The notes under the pieces are model-generated. The model was not told where the DNA came from, ran no database searches, and was given only the letters and a program-made list of their open reading frames with translations. From assembly GCA_964421875.1 (NCBI GenBank), contig CAYQZD010000012.1:1-48022 (forward strand): 48,022 nt of DNA, read 5' to 3'. A program made the translations under genes and the position numbers. Origin of the DNA: CAYQZD01 sp964421875 (GTDB lineage Bacteria; Electryoneota; Tariuqbacteria; Tariuqbacterales; Tariuqbacteraceae). The first letter of the stretch is position 1. Each line of letters opens with the position of its first letter. This document shows positions 9,004 to 18,400 of the stretch, one piece after another.

Positions 9004-9031
9004 TGCTGCAGACTACAGAGAGTCTGCAGCA
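9004..9031. repeat. Perfect 11-bp stem hairpin (CTGCAGACT family)
   Basis: TGCTGCAGACT at 9004-9014 and AGTCTGCAGCA at 9021-9031 pair perfectly around a 6-base loop. With the upstream GTCGCAGA...TCTGCGAC arms (about 8960-8988) it belongs to the outer-arm repeat family also found at positions 28-60, 157-193 and 12040-12070. Confidence 0.75.
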
Positions 9032-9048
9032 CATAAATAATCGGATAA

Positions 9049-9082
9049 ATGTCAGGTCTCCGCTTCGCTAAAGACCTGACAT
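9049..9082 (-). repeat. Inverted repeat A, right copy
   Basis: Reverse complement of 7463-7496 with three mismatches by eye. It ends 10 bases before the start of the next epimerase, so its hairpin could sit in that gene's 5' leader. Confidence 0.8.
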
Positions 9083-9092
9083 AACAAAAAGT

Positions 9093-10061
9093 ATGAGTGA
9101 TTTCTACAAAAATAAAATCGCGGTCGTAACCGGAGGGGCGGGCTTCCTCGCCTCGCACCTTATCAAGGCTCTGGTGGAAGCTGGGGCGAAGATCCGCGCG
9201 GTGGACCAGGCGGATAAGCCCGCCGAGTTCCCTTCGAATGCGGAATACATTACAGCCGATTTGCTGAAGCGGGATCAATGCGCCCAAGCCTTTCAAGGGG
9301 CGGATTTTGTGTTCCATCTGGCGGCGGTGGGATGGGGTTTTCACGAAAACCTGAAACGCCAGCCGCAGATTTTGACCGACAACCTGCTGTTGAACACCAT
9401 CGTGCTCGATGAAGCACACCGCGCGGGAGTAAAACGCTACCTCTTCACCTCCAGCGCCGCAGTGTACCCGCCTCACTTGGAAACGATGGACGAGGAAACC
9501 CCCTGGGACGCGCCTCCCCACGGCTCGGAAAAATATTACGCCTGGTCGAAGCGGATGGGGGAAATCCAGGCGCAGGCTTATTTCGAACACTATGGCTTGC
9601 CCATTGCCATCGTGCGGCTCTTCAATCCTTACGGGCCCGGAGACAATTTCGACCCCGACAAATCTCACGTGATACCGGCTTTAATCCGCCGCGCCATAGC
9701 GCGGGAAAATCCCTTCACCGTGTGGGGGACGGGAAAACCGATCCGAAGCTTCATCCACGCCCGCGACGCCGCCAAAGGGATGCTCCTGGCGCTGGAAAAA
9801 AGCCCCGGCTGCCAGCCGATAAACCTCTCATCGGATGAAACAATAACCATCGGCGGTCTGGTGAAATTAATTCTGGAGGTTTCCGGCCACAGCGGCGCGG
9901 AAATCCGCTTCGACACCGACAAACCCGACGGCCATCCCCGCCGTGTCCCCAGTGTCAAGCGCGCCGCGGAAAAATTAGGCTTGAGTAAGTATATCCCGCT
10001 GCGCCAGGGGCTGGCGGAAACGATTGAATGGTATAAGAATATGAAAAACACATTGCGATGA
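9093..10061 (+). CDS. NAD-dependent nucleotide-sugar epimerase (extended SDR)
   Basis: A 322-residue extended SDR. The NAD motif is GGAGFLA (14-20), with Ala at the usual third Gly. The catalytic residues are Y149/K153 (YAWSK) preceded by FTSSAAVYP. IVRLFNPYGPGD and WGTGKPIRSFIHARDAA are standard substrate-domain motifs of UDP-glucose 4-epimerase or GDP-mannose-epimerase relatives. It overlaps the next epimerase by 4 bases (ATGA). Two tandem, clearly homologous epimerases followed by a heptose kinase suggest modification of a nucleotide-heptose or 6-deoxy sugar; the reaction is not deducible. Confidence 0.86.
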   Translation: MSDFYKNKIAVVTGGAGFLASHLIKALVEAGAKIRAVDQADKPAEFPSNAEYITADLLKRDQCAQAFQGADFVFHLAAVGWGFHENLKRQPQILTDNLLLNTIVLDEAHRAGVKRYLFTSSAAVYPPHLETMDEETPWDAPPHGSEKYYAWSKRMGEIQAQAYFEHYGLPIAIVRLFNPYGPGDNFDPDKSHVIPALIRRAIARENPFTVWGTGKPIRSFIHARDAAKGMLLALEKSPGCQPINLSSDETITIGGLVKLILEVSGHSGAEIRFDTDKPDGHPRRVPSVKRAAEKLGLSKYIPLRQGLAETIEWYKNMKNTLR

Positions 10062-11020
10062 ACCAACCGAGAAAATTCCTCAAAAATAAAACCGTCCTGG
10101 TCACCGGCGGCGCAGGACTAATCGGCTCCGCCTTCGTCGAAAAGCTGTTGGAAGCGGGAGCCAAAGTCAGGACAGTCCGCCATATCCGCCCCGTCCCTGG
10201 TGAAGACAGTCTCGAAATCATCGACGGCGACCTTCGGGACGCAGATGCCTGCCGCCGCGCCTGCGAAGGAGCGGACGCGGTCATCCACGCCGCCGGAGTT
10301 TCCGGCGGCTCGAAACAGGTCACGGTCGCCCCCATCCCGATGTTCACCGACAGCCTGCAGATGAACACCCAGATACTGGAAACCGCCCGCCTCGCCGGAG
10401 TGGAACGGTTCCTCTTCATCAGCAATAGCTCGGTTTACCCCCGCTCCGATATACCGTTGCGCGAGGATATGGCGCTGCAGGGGCCGCCGGAAAACGAGAC
10501 CGGGATAGTGAAATTAGCGGGAGAAGCGCAATGCGCCCTCTACGCGAAGTTCTCCGATATGCGCCTCGGAATCATCCGCGCCGGGAACGCCTACGGGCCC
10601 TATGACAATTTCGACCTGAATTCTTCCCACGTAGTCCCCGCCCTCATCCGCAAAGCGGTCGAAGGGCAGTCCCCCTTCAGGCTATGGGGGGACGGCAGCG
10701 CCAAACGCGACTTCATCCACACCGCCGACATCGCCGCAGGGGGATTGTTCCTCCTGGAACATCTGAGTACCGCCGAACCGGTCAACATCGCCGCCGGCAG
10801 GACCGTCGCCATCCGCGAATTGGCGGAAATCATCTTGACCGCGGCGGGTATGGAGGGGACAAAGATTGAATCCGAGTCCGGCGCGCCCCCCGCTTCTCCG
10901 GCGAAAATCATAGATGTCAGCCGGATGCGCAAAATCGGATTCGAACCTAAAATTTCTCTGGAAGCAGGCTTGCGGCAGACCATAGAATGGTTCCGCAAAA
11001 ACAGAGGAGGCGGATTATGA
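10058..11020 (+). CDS. Epimerase-like extended SDR lacking the catalytic tyrosine
   Basis: A 320-residue paralogue of the preceding gene. NAD binding looks intact (GGAGLIG, 18-24) and the Ser region is present (FISNSSVYP), as is LWGDGSAKRDFIHTADIAAGG. At the active site the Tyr of Tyr-x3-Lys is replaced by Thr148 (TGIVK; K152 kept). That residue is the general acid/base in almost all active SDRs, so this protein may be a non-catalytic partner of the upstream enzyme or use another mechanism. It is translationally coupled to its neighbours at both ends (ATGA at 10058-10061 and 11017-11020). Confidence 0.83.
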   Translation: MNQPRKFLKNKTVLVTGGAGLIGSAFVEKLLEAGAKVRTVRHIRPVPGEDSLEIIDGDLRDADACRRACEGADAVIHAAGVSGGSKQVTVAPIPMFTDSLQMNTQILETARLAGVERFLFISNSSVYPRSDIPLREDMALQGPPENETGIVKLAGEAQCALYAKFSDMRLGIIRAGNAYGPYDNFDLNSSHVVPALIRKAVEGQSPFRLWGDGSAKRDFIHTADIAAGGLFLLEHLSTAEPVNIAAGRTVAIRELAEIILTAAGMEGTKIESESGAPPASPAKIIDVSRMRKIGFEPKISLEAGLRQTIEWFRKNRGGGL

Positions 11021-12006
11021 TAATCAGTATGACTCCGCTCCGGGTCAGTTTCCTCGGCGGCGGCACCGACTACCCGGAACACTTCGATAAGCACGGCGGA
11101 GCCACCCTGGGGAGCTCCATCGACAAGTACATTTATATCACGGTCAGCCCTTTGACGGAGTTTTTCGAACACCGCATCCGCGTCTCATACTCCCGCACGG
11201 AACTGGTCAAGGATGCGCAGGAAATCCTGCACCCCTCGGTGCGGGAATGCCTCAAGTTCCTGGAAATCGACCGCGGCGTGGAGATCAACATCGTCAGCGA
11301 CCTCCCGGCGCGCACCGGATTAGGCTCATCCTCCTCCTTTACCGTGGGACTCCTTCACGCCCTGCACGCCTTCAAAGGACAGCTGGTCGATAGAGAGCAA
11401 CTGGCGGCGGAAGCGGTCTATGTCGAACGGGAACTCATCAAGGAGCGCGTAGGCTTGCAGGACCAGTACACCTGCGCCTGCGGAGGAATGGTCAGCCTCG
11501 AATTTCAAAACCGCAACCGCGTCACCGTCACCCCGGTGATTATGCCCGAACAGCGGGTGAAAGCGCTCCAGGAACGCCTGATGATATTTTACACCGGACT
11601 CCAGCGCTACGCCGACCAGGTGCTGAAACAGCAGATTGAACGCACCAAGACGGGGAAACTTGAACCCTATCTAACGAAAATGAGAGGTTTAGTGGAACCG
11701 GGCATAGGAATTTTAGCCAACAGTCACGACCTCTCGAATTTCGGCGAACTGCTGCACCAGAGCTGGACGATGAAGCGGGAGCTGTCCGATTCCATCACCA
11801 ATCTCGCCATAGACGACGCTTACGAGCGCGCCCGTAAAGCGGGCGCAGTGGGAGGAAAACTCTTAGGCGCGGGGGGCGGAGGCTTTATGCTGCTTTATGT
11901 CGAACCCTACAATCAGGAAAAGGTGCGGGAAGCGATGAACGGGATGCGGGAGGTTCACTTCAATTTCGAAAACCAGGGATCGCACCTGATTTTTTACCGG
12001 CCCTGA
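11017..12006 (+). CDS. hddA: D-glycero-alpha-D-manno-heptose 7-phosphate kinase-like GHMP kinase
   Basis: A 329-residue GHMP kinase. ATG at 11017 is chosen: it overlaps the upstream stop as ATGA, AGGAGG stands at 11004-11009, and the protein then starts with the family-typical RVSFLGGGTDYP. The ATP-binding loop is PARTGLGSSSSF (97-108) and the C-terminal motif is GGKLLGAGGGGFMLLY. HddA phosphorylates C1 of heptose 7-phosphate, the first committed step to GDP-heptose. With the HddB-type phosphatase (6862) and HddC (6143) it gives three of four pathway steps; sedoheptulose 7-phosphate isomerase (GmhA) is not in this window. Galactokinase or fucokinase relatives are less likely. Confidence 0.86.
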   Translation: MIISMTPLRVSFLGGGTDYPEHFDKHGGATLGSSIDKYIYITVSPLTEFFEHRIRVSYSRTELVKDAQEILHPSVRECLKFLEIDRGVEINIVSDLPARTGLGSSSSFTVGLLHALHAFKGQLVDREQLAAEAVYVERELIKERVGLQDQYTCACGGMVSLEFQNRNRVTVTPVIMPEQRVKALQERLMIFYTGLQRYADQVLKQQIERTKTGKLEPYLTKMRGLVEPGIGILANSHDLSNFGELLHQSWTMKRELSDSITNLAIDDAYERARKAGAVGGKLLGAGGGGFMLLYVEPYNQEKVREAMNGMREVHFNFENQGSHLIFYRP

Positions 12007-12039
12007 GAAAAATATAAATGCTTGAAAATAACCTTTTGT

Positions 12040-12222
12040 GTCGCAGAGTCCCCGCAGTCTGTCTGAAAATGTCATTCTGAGCCCGATGCGAAGCATCGGA
12101 GCGAAGAATCTCAAATTATAATAACCTATAATTACTATGTTTATGCCAATTGGAGATGCTTCACTTCGTCCAGCATGACATTCCTCAGGTTTATTCTCGG
12201 ACAGACTGCCTGCACGCTGCGG
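12040..12222. repeat. Composite nested palindromic repeat
   Basis: The outer arms 12040-12070 (GTCGCAGAGTCCCC, then GTCTGTCTGAAAAT) and 12193-12222 (ATTCTCGGACAGACTG, then GCTGCGG) are inverted copies. The inner element 12071-12179 begins GTCATTCTGAG and ends CAGCATGAC. The layout matches the copies at 28-193 and 1111-1270. Confidence 0.75.
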
Positions 12223-12297
12223 CTGTAAAGAGTATGTTAATGCTTCATACTATGGGCAGTCTGTTCGAAAACAACAAAAAACAATCTGTCATTGCGA

Positions 12298-12377
12298 GCG
12301 AAGCGAAGCAATCGGGTGATTTAAAAGAAGATACCTATTGCTTCGTTCAGCCGTACGGCTGACGTCCTCGCAATGAC
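12298..12377. repeat. GTCATTGCGAGCGAAGCG-type hairpin element
   Basis: Begins GTCATTGCGAGCGAAGCG and ends CCTCGCAATGAC, with AAGCAAT pairing with ATTGCTT inside. A half copy of the same sequence occurs at 25401-25429. Sequences of this kind are common dispersed repeats in many bacterial genomes. Confidence 0.75.
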
Positions 12378-12400
12378 ATTCTCGCACAAATGGTATAAAT

Positions 12401-15400
12401 ATGAACGCAAACCAACCCCTGCTGTCTCTGATAATCGGCGCCCGCAACGACGGCTATATGGGCGATTTCAAATGGCGGCTGACAACCTGCCTCAACTACC
12501 TTGGAACCAGCCTGGAAAAACTGGGAAAAGCCTCCGAAGTGGAGGTCTTAATCTGCGACTGGGGCAGCGAAACGCCCCTGCATACCGAACTCGAACTTTC
12601 TCCGGAGGCGCGCTCCGTCGTCCGCTTCATTGTGGTTCCGCCGGAAATCGCGGTTCCCGCCCAGAAGGACAGCTCTTTCCCCATCCCCATCGTGCAAAAC
12701 GCCGCTATCCGGCGCGCTAAGGGAAAATTCATCGCCCAGACCGACTCCGATATAATCTTCACGCCTTACACTCTGGAAAGGCTGTTGACCGCCCTGAAAG
12801 GCGGAATCCCTCTGGGAGTGAATATCGATAAAGCGCTGATAACTTCGAGCAGAAAACATATCCCGCGCGAAATCACCGAAGCAAAGCCGGGACTGGAGGA
12901 ACTGGAGAACTACCTCAATCAATATGGCGCCATGCTCCCTTACGATAAACTCATCCCCGGCATCGGAACCCCCTCCGGACTGGCGCTGCTGCACCGCTCG
13001 ATCTGGGATGCCTGCAGAGGCTACGATGAAACTCTGATTCACTGGGGCTGGATGGAAATCGACCTCTATCTCCGCATCGCTATGAAATACCCCTGGCGCG
13101 ACATCGCCAACTTCGGAGGCGACCTTTATCATATCGAACATTATCCGGGGCAGGTGCGGATTGGGCCGCCCCGTAAAACCAATCCAATGCTGACGCCCCG
13201 CCAATTCTCCGCCAACGACGAGAACTGGGGAATGGCGGACTGCGATTTCACCATAATCGAGGCTGAAGATGCAGCAATGCCGTTGGAAGCTGAATCACGC
13301 CTGAACTCAAGCAGCGCAGAATGGCGCTTGGAACAGGTGAAGAAAGCGGTCGAGGATGATACAGTATCCGAATTGAACTCGGTCGAGCTGGAAAAGAAGG
13401 TTCTGGAAAAACTCCTGAAGGCGCTGGAATCGCCGGTGGCGAAGCGTTTGAAGCTAAAGCAGGAAATCGCCCGCCGCAACCTCCGCCTCGACACCGACGA
13501 AGCCAGAAGCTGGGATTATATGAACGCTTTGACCTGGTTTGCGGAAAAATTCCGCCCCTTGACCTACCTGGAAGTGGGAGCCGCGAAAGGCGCCGCGGCG
13601 ACGCTGGTCGCAGCCGCCTGCCGTCCGGTATCTATGTACGAATTCGACCGCTGGGGCAGCGGCGAAGAAGAGCCCCCCGTCCGGGGACCGGTGTGGCTGG
13701 CGGAACTGGTAAAATCCGTGGGATACGAAGGATATATGCGCCATATAATCGGTCAGGATGCGGAAGTCCTAAGTGAATTCTTTGCCAACCCTGACCATCC
13801 CCGGAAATTCGACTTAATCTTCCAGAACAGCGAAGTATCCGCAGAAGAGGCGCTGTCTAACCTCCGGATTTTAATCCCCAGGCTCGCTCCGGGGGGAGCG
13901 CTGCTCTTCAGCCACCCGTCGCAGGAAGTTTTTGAAAACGTTTGGTCGAAAACGGAAGAAGAAATCAGGGATTTTACCCTCATTACCGGTGAAAAAACCG
14001 GAATGGCGCTGCGAACCGTCCCCGAAAAAGCGTCAGAGACAAAATCCGATGCAATCGTAGGTGTTACCGAATCCACTTCACCCGCGCCCTTGTTAGAATC
14101 CCGGGCGCACCCCGGAGGCGAACCGCTGAGAATCCTGCTGCTCTCACCACCCGGATTTCAAGCGGGAGAAGAGCCCATATTCCCCCTGGGTATTGGATAC
14201 CTGTTATCCGCCTTGAATCAGGAGTTCGAGGCGCGCGCCGCTGCTTACCAGAAAATGGAACACGCCCTCCGCCAAATCCCGGAGTTGCTGAAACGCTTCG
14301 CCCCCCAGGTTGTGGGAATATCCTGCAACACCTTCAATCGGGGTAACGCGCGCAGGCTGTCGCAGTTGGTGAAGTCCGCCGCGCCCCAGGCGAAAATCGT
14401 GTTCGGCGGAGTTCACCCTTCGTTCTTCTATGAACAGGCGCTGAAACACTACGGCGCAGATATAGTGGTGATTGGCGAAGGGGAAAGCGCTATCGTTGAA
14501 CTCTGCCGCGTCCTGGAAAGAAAGACTCCACTGGACGAAGTCGAGGGCATCGCTTTTCTGCGGGACGGTGAAACCGTCCGCACCGCCCCGCGCCGGATGG
14601 TGGAAAACCTCGATGAACTACCGATGCCCGATTATTCCTACGCCGGGCATCTGATGCGCGCCAGCGGGATGGGATATCTGATTTCTTCGCGGGGCTGCCC
14701 TGTGAACTGCATCTTCTGCTCCACCGGAAGCTACTGGGGACAAAAGGTGCGGAAAAACTCGGTGAACCGGGTGGTAGATGAAATGGAATTCCTGGCCGCA
14801 GACTACGGCCTGAAAAAAATATTCTTCCACGATGACACCTTCAATCTGGGGACAGCCAGAGTTAAAAATATCTGCCAGGAAATAATGAGGCGGGGTCTCA
14901 AGGTTGAATGGGGCGTATCCTGCAGGGTCCATCCGGTGTCTCAGGAGATGATAGACATTATGGTGGAGGCGGGATGCCGCCATATCTGCTGGGGAATCGA
15001 GTCCGCCTCCGAAGAAATGCTGCGGAAAATCAACAAAAAGATAAAGCTCGACCAGATTAAAAAGGCTTACGAATGCTGCCGCAGGCATCTGAACACCCTC
15101 TCCGTGGGCGCATTTGCTATGGTGGGAAATCCGGGAGAATCGGAAAAGACAATCGAGGAGACCGTCAGCTTCCTAAACAAGCTGCCGATGACCGATAATC
15201 CCAGCACCGCCCTGCTCTATGTCCTGCCGGGAACAGCGCTCTACGAAACGCTCAGAAACAGTTCACCCGGAATCGACAGTTACTGGATTCAGAATGAAGA
15301 GACTATGTACTACACCTTTGAGCAGCCGATGGAGACGCTCCGACGCTGGTCTCAGATGGTCACAGACAGCGGGAACATCATCCCCTACGACCGGAGCAGG

Positions 15401-18400
15401 CACTTCTGGAACGATGTGTTATTCGGCCGGATTCCCCAGCCTGAACCACCGAATATTGAGCAAATTTTGTCAACCGAAAAACCGAAGCGGACAGAAACGG
15501 AGGTTGAAGCCGTGTTAGAGGAAAAATCCCAGCCCTTCAAGCTTGACGAAGATGCGAAATTAAAACTGAAGTCCGGCGAATCCGAACTCGATTTTACCAT
15601 CCCCCCCGAAATCAAGGACGACGAACTCTATCATATCATCGAAAAGTTATCGGCGGAAACTGACCTCCACACCGTCCTGGAAATCGGCTCTTCATCCGGC
15701 GATGGCAGCACCGAAGCCTTCGTCAAGGGACTCAAACGCAATCCTAACCGCCCGGAAATTCACTGCCTGGAGGTCTCCAAACCGCGTTTCGAGCAGCTTA
15801 AGAGGCGCTACGCCGGGGATAGCTTCGTTAAAACCCACAATGTGTCCTCCATCGCCCTAGATAAATTCCCTACCGAGGCTGAACTTGCCGAATTTTACCA
15901 CAGCGCCCCCTCGGCGCTGAACGATTACACCTTGGAAAGGGTGCAGGGCTGGCTGAGACAGGACATCGAATATGTCGAAAACTCCGGCGTCCCCGACGCC
16001 GGTATCGCCCGCATCAAGCGCGATTACGCCATCGTCAATTTCGATATGGCGCTCATCGACGGCTCGGAATTCACCGGCAAAGCGGAACTGGACGAAATCT
16101 ACGGCGCCAAATTCATCATCTTAGACGACATCGACGGCTTTAAAAACCGCGCCAACTACGACTGCCTCAAATTCGACCTCGATTATGAACTGATTCGGGA
16201 GAACTGGAAACTGCGCAACGGCTACGCAGTCTTCCGCCGCAGGGAGGGAATACTGCCGATACACTTCTTCACCATCGTCCTGAACGGAGAGCCCTTCATA
16301 CGCCACCATATCGAGGAATTCCGAAAGCTCCCCTTCAAATGGCATTGGCACATCATCGAAGGAGTGGCAGATTTGGTTAAGGATACCGCCTGGAGCCTCC
16401 CCGGCGGAGGCCGTATCACCGCTGAATTACACCAAGAAGGCTTATCCAACGACGGAACCTCGGAGTACTTAAACGAACTGGCGCGGAAATACCCCCAAAA
16501 TGTAACCATTTACCGCAAAGCCGAGGGGAAATTCTGGGAGGGCAAGCTGGAGATGGTCGACGCTCCCCTGGAGAACATAAAGGAGCGCTGCCTGCTCTGG
16601 CAAATCGATTCCGATGAACTCTGGACCGCGGAACAGATAGCGAAAACCCGCGAACTGTTCATCGCCCATCCGGAAAAAACCTCCGCCTACTTTCACTGCT
16701 GGTACTTTGTAGCCCCGCGAAAATATGTATCCTCGATGAACACCTGGGCGACCTACCCCGAAGACTGGCTGCGCTGCTGGAGGTTCCTGCCGGGTATGAA
16801 GTGGCAGTCCCACGAACCGCCCGCGCTGATGGACTCACAGGGACGGAATACGGGGAAGCTGAATCCCCTCGCCCGCGATGAAACCAAATCTCTGGGGCTG
16901 ACCTTCCAGCATTTCGCCTATGTCACCGAAGCCCAGGTGCGCTTCAAGGAAATCTACTACGGTTACAACGATGCGGTCGAGCACTGGAAACGTCTCTGCG
17001 AGGCTCCCGGCCCGGTGAATCCCGCAGATTACCTCCCCTGGGCGAAGGACGACGCGGTGGTGGACGACTGGAAAGACAGCGGCGAGCCCCTGCTTTCGGA
17101 AAAATGGCTCACGCAAAAACCCAGGCGGGTGAAAATCGCCGGTCAGGACCAGGACAACTCCCGCGACCTGATGGCGGTTCAAACCGAATCGAGCTTCGCC
17201 CAAGCGCTGGAAAAGCTCTTCCGGGAAATCAAACCCCGCCGCATTATTGAAACCGGAACCTATTTAGGGACTGGCTCCACCGCAATCTTATATGACGCCC
17301 TGCGGAAATCCGGCGTAGGTGACTTGGAATTCTACTCCATCGAAGTCAATCCGGAATTCTACCGCGCCGCACGGCAAAACTTAGCCCGAGCCGGAAGAAA
17401 TGTGGAGGTTCTGAACGGGGTGTCGGTGCCGCGAAGCTTTCTGCCGAACCTCGCCGACATCGAGCGGATGACCGTCTCCGACATCGAATTCGACGATATA
17501 TTCGTGGACCATCAGGAAGCCGAGCGCGCCCTGCTCTATTTCAAAGAAACCGACTTCGAAGGCGTCCCCGACGACCTGCTGGGCTGGTGCCTCCAGCGAT
17601 TCGACGGTAAGCCCGATTTCGTCCTGCTGGACAGCGCCGGACATATGGGGAACATCGAATTCAACTACCTGATAGAGCGGCTTCAGGGTGAATGCTGCAT
17701 CGCCCTCGATGATGTATTCCACATCAAGCACTACAAGAGTTACCGGCAGATTGAGAGCGACCCGCGCTTTGAACTGATTCACCTCTCCCGCGAAAAATTC
17801 GGCTTCCTTATCGCTAAGTTCACCCCTAAAAGGAAACAGCTCGAACCTGATAGCGCCATAAAAAACATTCTCTGGGTGCGAACCGATTCCATCGGGGATT
17901 CCCTGCTCTCCCTCGGTATGATGGAACACATACGGGAAAAATTCCCCCAAGCGAAAATCACCGCCCTCTGCCAGCAGCGCATCGCCGAGCTTTACCAAGC
18001 CTGCCCCCACCTCGACAGCGTCATCGCCTTCGACAAAAAGCGCGCTTATGAAGACGAAGACTACTGCCGCGAAATAATCGAACGCCTTCAAAGCCTGAAT
18101 TTCGACCTCGCCCTCAACACCGTCTATTCCCGCGAAGAAATCACCGACCTCTTCACCCTAAAAAGCGGCGCTAAGGAAACCATAGCCTTCAGAGGAAACA
18201 TCGACAACATCCCGGAGGCGGCATACGAAAATAACAACCTCCGCTACACCCGCCTCATTCCGGCGGCGGACGGAAGCGTTCCCGAATTGGAGCGGAACCG
18301 GGAGTTTCTCCGCGTTATCACCGGCGGGGAACCTCCCCCGCTGGAGCCGGACATCTGGATTTCCCAGGAGGACCTCGACTACGCCGAAACGTTCTTCCGG

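Larger units (their letters stand above)
12007..12400. other. Intergenic region filled by palindromic repeats
   Basis: A 394-base gap before the giant gene, with no coding signal. It carries a composite nested palindrome (12040-12222) and a second, separate hairpin element (12298-12377). The region near 12400 lacks an obvious Shine-Dalgarno sequence. Confidence 0.7.

Noticed and set aside
17381..18091. 236-codon minus-strand open frame inside the giant gene
   Set aside because: Antisense to well-supported methyltransferase-like and GT9 modules; no ribosome site or family motif.
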